Positions 12,216 to 24,550 of a stretch of DNA of 64,000 nt are shown here, piece after piece; position 1 is the stretch's first letter; each line of letters starts with the position of its first letter. Made by a program: the position numbers and the translations under genes. Under the pieces are notes generated by a model. It saw only the letters and a program-made list of their open reading frames with translations. It made no database searches and was not told where the DNA came from. Source of the stretch: Halichoerus grypus. Its lineage: Eukaryota; Chordata; Mammalia; Carnivora; Phocidae. The stretch covers positions 23,882,449 through 23,946,448 of the forward strand of contig NC_135718.1 of the NCBI RefSeq assembly GCF_964656455.1, read 5' to 3'.

Positions 12216-15200
12216 TTTTTAAATAGGCTGAAGGTTACATAACCATCAAGCTGACCCAGAGAATGTTGGGCAGATCTGAACTGCTTTTCTTGAAAATGAG
12301 TTTCTTATTTCAAAAGGGAAAACAAGAGCATGATTGGGAATGGACTTCACCTTTCTTAACATGGACCTGCTTGGTTCTTAAAATAATCATAGTTGTTTTC
12401 AAGTATGCTATGGCCACTAACCATTTAACTAGGAGAGAAGTCTAGGAGATAAGAAATCATTTGTTTGGTTTTCTGTTTGGGCGACTTAGGATAAACTGAT
12501 TATTGTATTGATAGGAAGAAGCCAAAGTGAGTTGAAGGACTCTGTCCTTCTCAGAATTTCCTGACCACTGAAGGTCATTATTAACACTAGAAGAGTAAAT
12601 AGCAGTGGGTGCTACCAGCATCCCAGGGAAGGAGGAGCCTTCATACCACTGCCATTGAGAACAAGGCAGAAGACAGTCATTGCTACTATGTACAATATGA
12701 AGACAAAATACCACAGAGTAGACAAGGAGGGGCCATCACAGCCTTCTAGCTCTGAGATGGAGGTGTCAAGGAAAAGCCACGCCCAAGATGGAAAGAAAAA
12801 GTGGGGGATAAGAGGCCTGTTGTATGAACTGATTTCATATGGAAGGGGAAGAAGCATGAGTTAGAAGGAAGAATGAGATCAGAAGAAAAACTAAGAAATG
12901 CCAAAACCCAGGTGGGAAAGCTAGCATATACAGTAACTGAAGTCCAAGGAAGCCATTATAATCCATGCTTACAAGCATAAGCAAGGGGACAGCTCTACAG
13001 AGCCAGGGCGAGGAATGGATCCTGCGGTTTTCATTTATGGTCAACGTACCACTTGGAAGCTCAGGACTGTGCCATGCAGGTGACTTTATGAGATTAGTAA
13101 TTTCTAATACATGAATATTGTGAGCTAAGGGAATTATTAAAAACTAAACAAAATAAACTCTCTAAACAAACTCCCAAAAATATGACATGAGAAAACTTAA
13201 TCTCTTAGGTATCAGAAATTTGGGTCTGGACGGCCTGCCATTTGTGAGAGCTAGTCTTTTTTGATTGCTAGGAGTTTTCTTTAATGCTCTGAAGTAACGA
13301 CAGTGAATGGTTTCCCCAAGGGATGCACCTTCTTTCCCCCACTCAGTTCAGTAGCTCCTTAATGGCCAAGACAAAGGAATTGGGAATTCTTTATTAGGTC
13401 CACAGCTGAAAGTGAAATTGGTACTCAGAGAGGTAGATGTAAATAAAGTTCCAATGGACCTCCAAATAGTGGCAAGACAGGACTATAAGATCAAAATAAA
13501 ATAAATTTCCTTGGTCAAATATTTATTGACACCTCTTATGTGCCTGGTCTGACAGTGGCCTCTGTTCAAAGGATCTAGTGGTGAACAGGAAAGGGAAGGC
13601 TGTAGCTTAAGCAGAACTTACATTCTAACTTGAGGAGATAAATGATATTCAGACAAATGGGTTGAAAAATATGAGTTGTAAAAGAAATCTGAGTTATAAA
13701 TACTTGTCATGAAGACAATTAAAACAGAGTGATGTGATAGAGGGTGACTGCATAGCTACTTTGTATTGAAAATCTAAGAAAGTCCTCTTTTAAGAGGTGA
13801 CATTTAAACTATGCAAAGACCCAGGTGAGAGCCATTTCCAGCAGAGGGCAGATCTAGTGTGAAAGGAAGGTGCTGTGTGGGAAGGACAGAAAGATGGTCA
13901 GTGGCCTTAGGTTAGTGGGGAAGTAGATTAGTAGAAGGAAATGGAATCAAAAATAAGGCTGGGCAGACCATGAAGGACCTTGTTTCCAGCTGAAATGAGA
14001 GAGATAGGATTTGATTTAAACCTTAAAACATAATTTTCATTTCTTTATAGTGAATGGACTGTCAGGTCTCAACATGGATACAAGGAGATGAACTAGGAGA
14101 AAGAGTAACAATTGTGAGACCACGTAAGACAAGTGGGCTGGATAAACGTTACAGTAGTCTAGAAAGAGAGATGGAAAGGATAATTTTAGAGGTGAAGTCA
14201 ATAGGATTTGGTGATAGAATGTATACAGGTTGCTTGAGCAAAAGAAAGAAATCATGGACAACATAGATTTTTATGGTTAAGCAGTTGAGATTGGGAAATG
14301 GGAAGAACAGGAGAAGCAAAGCTTTCTGCTTGTTTCTGTTTGGTCCACTTCAAGGTTTAGATGATTTTTGGACTTCCATGTTGTGATGTACTGTCAAGGA
14401 GACCTTTGTATGGATGGATCCAAATTTCCAGGAAGTAATCAAAGTTGGAAATATAGATCTGGAAGTCGCTTTTAAGGTAGGACCAACTTAAAGCAGAATG
14501 TTTAATTAGAAAGAAAAAAAAAGCCCCACAGCAAGAGAAAGGAAAAGAGTAACTAATGATAAGCTCAAACTGAAAACAACTGGGGTCACTGTCAATCATA
14601 AAATAAGTGTGTTCTAGAAATGACACTATTGTGAGAGGTGATCAAGCCACTGTGAGTCTAGTATGTGTTCACAGATAGATAACATGCATAATAGAAGAAA
14701 TTATCCTACTAAATCCTAAATACTATGTTTAGTTACAATCCTTGTAGAGAAACTGACAATCAATGTGATTAAAGTTAAAAAACAGGTTGTTCTAGAAACA
14801 GGTTATATGAATTGAAGATAGCTTAGGGAAAAGAAGAATAGAACTGAACTCATTACCACTGCCTTTTAATTTTTTTTAGTAAGAAAGCTGTAGTTAAACA
14901 AATAAAAACAAACCTATTTGTTGACTACTGAAAAGGGGAAATGTCTGTGAAAGAAATCAGTCATTGGATGCATAAAAATATTAATTAAAAATACAGATAA
15001 AATAAAGGAGAAAATATTTCCGTTCTCATAACTGTTCCAAAGAGAACAAACATTTTTGCACAAGAATTTAAGCTCCCAAGTATTTTGTCTTGTTCACTTT
15101 TATAACCCAGCCCTTAAACGAATGCTGGATAGATAGTATATGCTCAATGCATGTGTGAGGAATGAATGCATAAATGCATAAAATCTGTTTTGAATTGCAT

Positions 15201-18200
15201 CTCTGATCATTTTCCAGAACTTAGAAAGGTTAGACAAAGAGATCTCTTGAGGTCCTTTCTAGCTCTATGATTCTAAATATCATGTGCAATTCTGGATCAG
15301 ACTTATTCAGCATAGCTCTGGGCAGCAGAACAGGTACTAATGGACATTAATTATAAGTAGATTCACTATTGCTCAGCATAAAAACAATCTTTTAACAGCT
15401 AAAGCCATTATACAAGATGGGAACTCTGTCTTGGGTATATGTGGGTTGTTCAGCTCTGTGGCATTGTGGTGAAGTAGGGTGATCCTCTGGGGTGTCATAG
15501 AGGTATATGCCACACTAGGTGTGAACCCAAACTACATATTCTCTAAAACCCTTCCTTATTTAAGCATCTATGACTTTATGATACTGAGATGAGATCCACT
15601 AAAAGGAACAGAATCTTCCAAGAATAACCAAGTCCTCCCCAGAAGTCCCTAGCACAGAAATAGCGTTATAATGGTTATTGAGAATCAGTGTTCCTCCCTT
15701 TGGTCAGTTGCATCGCTCTTGATCACAAACACATGAGGAGGTGGCAGTTTAGCGACCGGGAAGTTCTTCACAATAGCACGTGCACTTTCGCTTTTCAGAA
15801 GTGCCTATTGGTTAGGACTATTGTTTGCATGGCAATATGCCTCTGGACAAGACACCAGTGCTCACAACCATTTATAGAAGAACAAAGGAACACAAAGGGC
15901 CAGGTGATGTTTTGTTCCCTGTTTCCAAGAACATCCTATTGGAAGGAGACGCTGACAGCTTGTCAGGGCTAAGCAAACAGTAGGACCCCCGTCTACCTGC
16001 CAATTAGTAGCTCTGTCTATTGTGAGTTTTTATTAGAGCACTGCCTTCCATAGGGCCCCATTATTCATTTCACCCATCCATGGTCTAAAGATAATACTGG
16101 ATGGAGGGCTTACCTGAAACAGCACTTAGGTTCTAATCTCTATGCATCCAAATGTACCCCGTCACAAATAGATGGGTTCATTTGTATGCTGTTTTGTCTT
16201 CATGCATATCTAGCTACCTATCATTTCAATTTATGGGAAACAGCATGCCTTATTAGTCTAGCTAAAGTTTCCTCAGCTTTTCAATTATGACTCCTCTTTT
16301 CTCTGAAAGGCAATATAGCTGTTATTTAAATTTGAGAACCACCCTACCCTTGTGTAAGAGTGGGTCAGCTGGTGTGGGGTTTTTTCCTATGCAAATATAT
16401 ATACATCTGTGTACAAAATAACGTCAGTTTGAGGTCTCCACAGAAAAGAGCAATGAACTGATAACTTTTCTTTCATTTAAAATGAGCTATTTGTTTACCT
16501 TGAAGGTTGTGACTTAATTAGAAGCTACTGGTGACGAAGAAACTGCTTAAGTTTCACAAGCTTGCAATTCATAAGCATGAGACAAAAATCAGTCAAGAAT
16601 TTCATAAAGAAACACTGGTGATAATGGTATAGTCAAGTCCTTCCAAAACACTCACTTAGCCTTTGAAAGGGAAGTGCAAAGGAAAATTCTTGAATGGGTT
16701 ATTTCTTGTTGTGTTCTAACACACGTCCTCAAGGGCTGCCATTTAACCAGTGCAGAGATTACAGAGAATGGCATTCACAGGTAGGCAAGTAAGCAGAAAT
16801 CATGGGTGGTGTTCAAGTTCAAGGAAACATTTGTAGCATTTATGACAAATGGTAGTGTCGACATCCTTTAAATGGAGAAAATTCTATCTCAAAAGCTTAG
16901 CGTGAAAAATCATGTTTAATACTTTGTAAGTTGGAGTAGGCAGACATAGGGAGGGTGGTATTATCATTATTATAAGAGGAAGGTGAATGGGAATGAAGCT
17001 ATTTTCTTTCGGAGTTTTCCAAACATTTTCTACCAACAAAAGAGATATTTCATGGAGCAAGGGAAAATGCAAACTTTGTACTGGTGACTTTGAGAGGCAC
17101 GATTTTATCCTACTTACATATCCCTGAGAGAATATTAAACAATTTTCCCAGCTTGGATGGCTTCCCTCCAGAAATTCCCAGACAAATGCCCCTTTTGGAA
17201 GTGATCAGGTCTTGGGTGAGAAACCACTGCAGAACAGACTGGTCGGATGTAAGGATGGAAGATGAACCAAAACCAAAACTCTCTAGTCCCTCCGTTCCAC
17301 ACCAGATACACTCGCTTCTCCTATCCCCAAAAGGAAATAACACCACCAAATTCCTCTTTTCCTTAGAACAAGGAAACTTTTGTACATAAGGCTCTAGAAA
17401 TCAACCACTAAGTAAGTACTAAGTTCCTACCATAATGAAGGAGAAAGAGCAGGAGGGTGATGGTCAAGTGTGAGATGGGGTTGCCACCCCTTCTCTCAAG
17501 ACTTAAGTGGAAGAAATCTGCTCAGCTATATCTGTCTGCAGGGCATTTACTGATTTTCTTATTGAGACCTCAGTGGAAGTTCTTAGAACATCATGATAGG
17601 GGCTAACAAAATGTTGCCTTTCTTGGTTAAAAAGCAAATAAGCAAATGAACTTGTTTTAAGAGTTAAGTAATCCTCTCTGAGAGTACAAGTGCTCTTCAG
17701 TCCTCAATAGACAAGCTCTTCCCTCCACAAGGAGGCAGGTCTTTGCAGTAGAAGGAATTACCTACAGGGTCAACCTGGCATTTAAGTTCTTCTGAGTCCT
17801 ACCCACTCTGCTTACTCCCATTTTTTATTCTAATCAAATATATTTTCTGAACACTCCCTACTTTTCCTGAATCCCAGGCTTTGGTCACAGTTTCTCTTCC
17901 CTTGGCTTGCCTTTCATCAGTCCTCTGACACAGGGCATCCTTTTTTCAAGAATTAACTCTCATGTCAGCAGCTACATGAAGACCCCTTTACACACTAGGC
18001 AGGACTCTATCCTGTGCTAAGATCGCAGCAATACACATGGCCAGCATGCTTAAGCAGGCATTGCTTGGATTTCTGGTGATATGTGAACTAAGCTCCTTAT
18101 CTTGACTATGATCTCCCAGAGAGCTGGGGCCATGTGATAAGCCTCTGTGTACTCATTAAAGTATCTGGAAAATTCAGTTAAAACAGAAGAGCAGCCATAA

Positions 18201-19414
18201 CAGAGACCTAATTTAGTGCTGCCAGGTACTAGCTGTGTAGACTTGAGCAAAGAACTTAATATGTCTGCATTCCAATGTCATTATAAATATGTGATAAAAA
18301 GAGTACCCACATACATAGGGTTGTTAAAGAACTAACTTAGATAATTCATGTAAAGGGTTTAGAATGGTGCCTGGAATATAATTCCTCAAAAACTCCTGAC
18401 TATCATTAGTATTAAGTAATTCCACGCTTCTAATTTATCCAAAAAGTATATAATCAGTAGTAAAGGGATGATAAAGAATTTCAATGGGAACTTGTACAAG
18501 CTTATTCTTGAGTTGGTAGAGTTCTTTTCCTTACAAATGGCTCCATGCATCTTTTCAAAATTTAATCTCATAATCTCTCTGTATGAAGACAGAGTGGTAG
18601 ATAAAACCACTGGACTTTATGTTAGCTCGAGCTCTAAGAAACTGATGATATTTGACCAGTTTTGACCAACAAAAATGGCAAGATGATACGGTTTAACTTA
18701 ATAACTGAGAGAAACCTTCTTAAGTCCTTGCCAGGGTGACTTAAGCTTGAATTTGGCACCTGGAAGTCCTATATCTTTTACTGATTACAATCTGATGCTT
18801 CCCAGTAAAACTCTGACTTTAAAGGGTTAGTCTCCCAAAATCAAGGATCTGGGAGTTAAGCCAGAGTCCATCCTCCAGCTCATGGCTCATCCCAACAACT
18901 GTACTCTAGATAGCATACCCTCTACTGACAAATTTTCACTCTCAAATATTCACTCTGCTGCATCTGAAGCCTGAAATTCTTCCCCTTCAGCATATAAACA
19001 CACATGATACTTATTCATCCCCTGCCAAAAGCCAAAACAAACAACAGAATCATCATCATCATCATCAAAATATATTCTCACAGATCTTTGTCCTCACTGG
19101 AGGGTCATGCATATACACACTCAGGCTCATTCCATAATCGACTTTATTGAGAGTTATCTACACTGTCTCCACTTCACTCCATTGCTTATCATTCATTCAT
19201 TCATCATTCATTTCATTCATAAATCTACTGTAATCTACCTTTCAATCCTACTTCTCTTTTGAATCTACTCTGACACAGATCACAATGACTTCCTTTACTC
19301 CTCTATATTGCTTAATCTTAGATTGTTTTTCATTCCATAACTAATTTGGTCTGATTATAGAATTTGGTGCTACTGATCACCCCTTTCTTCAGCATCCATG
19401 AAAACAATTCTCCT

Positions 19415-20027
19415 GGGGCACCTCGGTGGCTTAGTCGTTAAGTGGCTGCCTTCAGCTCAGGTCATGATCTCGGCGTCCTGGGATCAAGCCCAGCATCAGG
19501 CTCCCTGCTCAGTGGGAAGGCTGCTTCTCCCTCTCCCACTCCCCCTGCTTGTGTTCCCTCTCTCGCTGTGTCTGTCAAATAAATAAAATCTTTTTTTATT
19601 TTATTTTATTATGTTATGTTAGTCACCATACAATGCATCATTAGCTTTTGATATGGTGATCCACGATCCATTGTTTTCATATAACACCCAGTGCTCCATG
19701 CAATATGTGCCCTCCTTAATACCCATCACCGGGCTAACCCATCCCCCCACCCACCTCCCCTCTAAAACCCTGTTTGTTTCTCAGAGTCCATAGTCTCTCA
19801 TGGTTCATCTCTCCCTCCAATTCCCCCGCTTCATTTTTCCCTTCCTTCTCCTAATGTCTCCATGCTATTCCTTATGTTCCACAAATAAGTGAAACCATAT
19901 GATAATTGACTTTTTCTGCTTGACTTATTTCACTTAGCATAATCTCCTCCAGTCCCATCCATGTTGATGTAAAAGTTGGGTATTCATCCTTTCTGATGGA
20001 TAAAATCTTAAAAAAAAAAAGAAAAAA
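19415..20027 (+). mobile_element. Can-SINE whose tail received a nested L1
   Basis: Head ggggcacctcggtggcttag and body up to aaataaaatct at 19590. The A-tail resumes after 20009. Outer target duplications are gaaaacaattctcct (19400-19414) and gaaaacatttctcct (20028-20042). Confidence 0.9.
19593..19999 (-). mobile_element. 5'-truncated L1 nested in a SINE
   Basis: Antisense L1 3' UTR: T/A-rich tail then ccatacaatgcatcattag, cacccagtgctccatgcaat and gactttttctgcttgacttat. Its target duplication ataaaatctt is at 19583-19592 and 20000-20009. Confidence 0.88.
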
Positions 20028-20692
20028 GAAAACATTTCTCCTGTGTTTTTATTGTTTTGTCTACTTCTTCTTGGTCTGTTCCATAATTTATTTTCTGCTC
20101 TGTGTGTTGGTATTTAACAGTGTTCTGCAGGAATCCCTGGTTTCTCCTTGTTGTACCCACTCTTCTGAGGCATTGGGCCCACTGCCATGGCTTCACCTAC
20201 CATCTAATGGCTAATGTCTCCAAATCTAGAGTGTCAGCCCAGATCTCTGTCCTGACCTTCAGATGAATGTATCTGAAAAATCATCATCTCTGCTTAAATA
20301 TTCACAGACATTTAAACTCAAATTATCTAGAACTGAATTTTGTATCTACTACATGAACCTAACATTCTTCTTGCAGCAATTTCCATTTCCTGTATTTTGG
20401 ATTCTTAATCTTGGCTGCTTGAACTCACAGGTCCTTCCTGGTCTTTTCTGCTTATCTGAGCCCCCATTCCTACCACCCTGTTCTAATCATCATACTTCCC
20501 CATCTAAATTTCTGGCCTACCCCTGCTACCTAAGGGTTAGATGATGAGATGTGTAATAAATGGATGGATGGATGAATAAATGGAAGAGGAAATGGGTAAA
20601 TGGGTATAAAGTCATGCAGAAAAACTTGTCCCAACACTTTCCACTAAAAAAAAAAAAAATTGCTTATTAATAGGGTAGGGAGCTGTCCTTAC

Positions 20693-20784
20693 CACAAATG
20701 TCTGACTGGTAGAGGTGTGTGTTTCATGGCCACGAGGGCGCCACCCCAGTCTAGGAACCAGACATTGTACTCTTCATCAAAGAT
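20693..20784 (-). CDS. SORCS3: SORCS3 exon, VPS10p domain
   Basis: A 92-base exon gives 30 codons plus two bases. It starts IFDEEYNVWFLDWGGALV and ends PLPVRHL plus TG of a split Trp codon. The donor is gtaagg. The acceptor is unusual: the polypyrimidine tract directly before the ccag is a (GTT)n repeat on the sense strand, ...gttgttgttgttccag. The segment NVWFLDWGGALVAMKHT is a hallmark SorCS propeller stretch. The split Trp is completed by the first base of the exon at 10349-10456. Confidence 0.95.
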
Positions 20785-20812
20785 CTGGAACAACAACAAC
20801 AACAACAACAAT
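20785..20812 (-). promoter_or_regulatory. SORCS3: splice acceptor with (GTT)n microsatellite as polypyrimidine tract
   Basis: On the plus strand the exon ends at 20784 and is followed by ctgg and then (AAC)n to about 20811. Read on the sense strand this is (GTT)7-8, then ccag and the exon. The T content is only two in three, so the tract is weaker than a usual C/T run, and its length can vary by slippage. Confidence 0.85.
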
Positions 20813-20814
20813 CT

Positions 20815-21060
20815 TAGCAACACCTTACATTTGCATAGTGCTTACAGTTTACAAAGTCTTTCACAAATATGGTTTCATCTAGGTTCTGAGCCTTCCAACA
20901 ACCCTATCAGGTAGTTTGGCAAATACTATTATCCCCACTTAATAGATGAGGACATGGGCTTTGGAGAGAACAAATAATTCTCCCAAGGCCACTCAAATGG
21001 TATTTCCAGGGCTCCCTCCACTAGTACTGTGAACCAGTGTGCTACAAGAAGTTGAGACAA
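20815..21060 (+). mobile_element. MIR-like SINE
   Basis: gcatagtgcttacagtttac, ttatccccacttaatagatg and caaggccactcaaatgg follow the MIR core. Confidence 0.6.
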
Positions 21061-22869
21061 CAAGATGCTCAGCTAGATAACTGAAAGGAAAAATATGACT
21101 TCAAAAATGCTTCCCCATCTTGGCATCCGAGTAAGTTACTACTCAGCTCTGTCTTCTTTCTCATCTATGCAGATTTTTGCTAATTTATAAATGGTCTGTA
21201 TCTTACAGTGCTGTTCATAAACTGTCTAGGAATGTAAAGACAATTTCTCTAGACATTATGGTATACATGATGACCGAGTTCTTAGACTGAGCCACCACTT
21301 CCTAGGTTTCCATGCAAACTGGATGAAGGCCTAAGGTGGGCCCTTGCAGATCTTTACTCTGAATGTGCATTGGAACACAGTGCTTCCAGGGATCCAGAGT
21401 TATTCATTCTTTGATTCATCCCTTTGTCCATTACCTATTCATCTGTCCACTCATTCATTCATGCATTCAGTGATCCATTCATCCATCTACCCATACGCAT
21501 TTCCTAAGCACCTATTATGATGCCAGGCTCTGAGCTATGAGAATGTCAGATGTAATCCCACATGTATCAGTGCTTTTATTATATATAACTATCGTATCTC
21601 CAACCTGAAACAGGAAAAAACATTTCTGCAGCTGAAAACCAACCTCCTACTTTAGATCTTCTAGAAGAAAGTGGAACTGGACAATTCCTGTAGCTCTTAA
21701 CCACTGCTGGTTGTTCTTACAGCCTAAATGGAGAGGTTGGGATGGTGGATTAAGTGAACCGTAGTAGAAAAGGTCAGGGGGTATAAACATATTTAAAAGG
21801 GAGGGAATAGGAGGAATGGGGTCTCCTGTACATATGCCCCAGAGAACACCATAGAGAAAAAGTAAATGGATTCTCAGGCTTAACCTCTCAATTGGTTTCC
21901 TTTCTCACATTTGCCTTTTAAGGAAATAAAAATGTCCACACTAATGGTAGTCTCAATGCAAAAAGGACCTCAGGGTGACTCATTTCTGTATCAGATAGAA
22001 GTGGACTCTGAGCCTATCGTGCCAGTGTTTTCTCTGCAGAGCTCAAAGGTGGGCTCTGTGCTAAGCCACATAATGGAGAGGCTGGAATGAAGTCTGAGGA
22101 TGAGGGGTACAAGATTCTTGGCATGGGGGAGAGAGAGACACCATTATCTTTTCACTTTCTTCTCTATCACTCTGGCCACTGCTAACAATTGCCCTGTCCA
22201 ACACTGGAGTGGAAACTGGAATCCTTAGCTATTTGGAAAAAGAAAAAGAAAACCAAAGTAGTAACAACACAAGGAAGGAATGTTGCAGTGGCCACCCGGC
22301 CAGGTGAGCTATTTCTTGAGTTGGAGGGACAATGGTTTGTTGCTAGGAGTTTCTGTACCAGAAGAGTTGAAGTTCTAGTTTCCATCCTCATTTGACACTT
22401 AAAAGAGATTATCTTTTATTCTGAAGATATGTTCTGAATTATGTATCTGCTTCTCATCTACCTAATTATGGCCTTGTGGGTAAGAACCTTAACTTATTCT
22501 TTGTTGTATGCCTTATAGTACTTAATTAAAATAGCTGGTTGCATCTGGTGGGTTCTTGGTAAATTTTTCTTTTGATAGTGGTAGTGGTGACCGTGGTGGC
22601 AATGGGGGTGGTGATGGTGATGCTGGTGATGGTGATGACAGCTTCATATAGGGATCCAAGTTGGAACTTGTCCAACTAGATTGCAGATGGTGGCTGCACC
22701 TACATCAAGACGTTCAGTGTTCCTCCTTCATCTTCCTCAGGTGAAAACCTTTCACCTTTAAGACTTAGTAAAATGTCAACTCTTCTTGTGAAATCTTTCC
22801 CAGTTTCTCCCAGTAGAAGCAATTCCTCCCTTTGCTCTGCAGGCTAAAAATGCTACTAAAATACAATCA

Positions 22870-23044
22870 GGGGCACCTGGGTGGCTCAGTTAAGCATCTG
22901 ACTCTTGATTCCGTCTCAGGTCACCATCTCAGGGTCGTGAGATCAAGCCCCATGTAAGATTCTCTTACAATTCTTAAGATTCTCTCCCTCTCCCTCTGCT
23001 CCTCCCCACTACTCATGGGTGCTTTCTCTCTCTTAAAAAAAAAA
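22870..23044 (+). mobile_element. Can-SINE, diverged
   Basis: Head ggggcacctgggtggctcag, body gactcttgattccgtctcagg and an A-tail. Divergence and indels suggest an older copy. Confidence 0.85.
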
Positions 23045-23184
23045 TCACTCTAAACTACAGTTAGTTATTTATGAAGCTGTTTTCTCTACTTAATTTTGAA
23101 CTCCTTGAGGAAAAGGACTCCAAAATATTCAACTGCCTCCTCAGGTTTGTACTTGACACCTAGCTGACATTGTATCAATCTGTG

Positions 23185-23365
23185 TTGTTCAATACAGTGG
23201 CCACATGAGACGATTTAAATTTAAATTGATTAAAATAAAATAAAAAATTCAGTTCCTCTGTCACACTAGCCACATTTCAAGTATTCAATAGCCACATGGG
23301 ATGACACAGACAGAGAACATTTCCATCTTTGCAGAAAGTTCTATTGGACAGTGTGCTACAAATGT
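23185..23365 (-). mobile_element. hAT-like DNA transposon fragment
   Basis: Contains ttcaatacagtggccacatg, agccacatttcaagtattca and gttctattggacagtgtgc, the ends of a common mammalian hAT-type element. The subfamily is not resolved. Confidence 0.55.
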
Positions 23366-23881
23366 TTGTAAAATTGAATTAATTTTTCATGTAGTGATGT
23401 ATCTATTAATCTGCTTCATACTTACTTAAGGCTGGGCCTACATAATACTTAACCCACCAGAGACTTCCACAGCTTTGTGTTTTTAGTATTCTAACCCGCT
23501 CATCTTGTAGATAAAGAAACAGATCCAGCAAGGTAAAGAGACCTAGCTGCCCAGATCCCATGGCACATTAATGATAAGAACAATTTAATCGGTTGTATCC
23601 CCAGAAACCAGCACAGTACTTAGCATCCAGTGGCTGTCCCATACTTACTGCTGAATGAAAGAATGGAAAAAATGGGAAAATTCTGGTTCTTCCTATTCCT
23701 TACCCAATGCTTCCATTTTACCCCACTGCTCATCTGTCGGCCAAAATGGACCAAACTGAACAGTTGCTTCCACGTTTTTTTTTTGCAACCACACTCATAC
23801 TGAGCCTGAGAATCTATAGGAAAAAGAGAGGGCAGAAATTGCCCTAAATGCCTCTTCCCTGTCCCCGATTCTCCCAGTTAC

Positions 23882-23958
23882 CTGTCTCCATGTGTTGCCC
23901 CCATCAGAAGAGATGAACACACCAATATCAGTATATGAGAGCTCCGGGCCAATGTTGC
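23882..23958 (-). CDS. SORCS3: SORCS3 exon, VPS10p domain with canonical Asp box
   Basis: A 77-base exon: two bases finishing a split Gly codon, then 25 codons NIGPELSYTDIGVFISSDGG and NTWRQ. The acceptor is ...gcttatgtttcag and the donor is gtaact, a somewhat weak but valid donor. The string SSDGGNTW is a textbook Asp box (S-x-D-x-G-x-T-W) as found at blade turns of sortilin-family propellers and sialidases. The exon leaves in phase 0 into IFDEEY. Confidence 0.95.
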
Positions 23959-24060
23959 CTGAAACATAAGCAGATCATTTGTAATTGTTTGCAGATTTGG
24001 GACTGGGGGGGAAGGCAGCAGAGAGTAAAGGTTTTCCAAGTTATGTTTAAAGTTGATGTG

Positions 24061-24207
24061 GAGTGCCTGGTTGGCTCAGTCAGAAGAGCATGCGACTCTT
24101 GATCTTGGGGTCATGAGTTTGAGCCCCCCATTGGGTGCAGAGATTACTAAAAACAATGATTAATTAACTTTTAAAAATTCCTTTAAAAATAAAGATAAAA
24201 AGAAAAA
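24061..24207 (+). mobile_element. old-type Can-SINE
   Basis: gagtgcctggttggctcagt, gcatgcgactcttgatcttg, gggtcatgagtttgagcccc, then an A-rich tail. Duplication taaagttgatgtg at 24048-24060 and 24208-24220. Confidence 0.9.
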
Positions 24208-24509
24208 TAAAGTTGATGTGTGTAGTACTTTCTTGGTATCATATCAAAAACCCAGCAAGAAGAAAAAAACAATACGGGAACCAAAGTAAATAATATGACA
24301 GGAATGCATCTTTAAATGGTAAGAATCAAAGACTCGATATTAATGAGCTTGGATCTCTTGAACTATTCATGCTGTTATCAACAGTCTCTTAAAATTGATC
24401 ATGATAGGTGCTCCTGAAGGTGGCAAAGAGTGGAACAGTAGACATTCGTGCAGAAGCTGGGCCTAAGGACAACTTCCTCCTCATGTATAATTGTAGCCTA
24501 AGGAAAACC

Positions 24510-24510
<1 letters not shown>

Positions 24511-24548
<38 letters not shown>
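24511..24548. repeat. (GT)19 microsatellite
   Basis: An uninterrupted 38-bp gt tract. Confidence 0.95.

Positions 24549-24550
<2 letters not shown>

Larger units (their letters stand above)
10457..20692 (-). other. SORCS3 intron, 10.2 kb
   Basis: The intron lies between the IFDEEY and VSFDEG exons. It contains L1 3' pieces in opposite orientations (11926-12215), L2-like stretches (11480-11600, 13500-14600, 15060-15185), MIR-like matter (18230-18400) and a SINE with a nested L1 (19415-20027). The remaining sequence, for example 16000-18000, shows nothing I can name. Confidence 0.8.
20785..23881 (-). other. SORCS3 intron, 3.1 kb
   Basis: It starts with the (AAC)n at the acceptor of the downstream exon, followed by a MIR (20815-21060), an L2-like antisense piece (about 21390-21550), a GGT/GAT-rich simple tract (22573-22640), a SINE (22870-23044) and an hAT-like fragment (about 23185-23360). 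There is no further coding signal. Confidence 0.75.
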
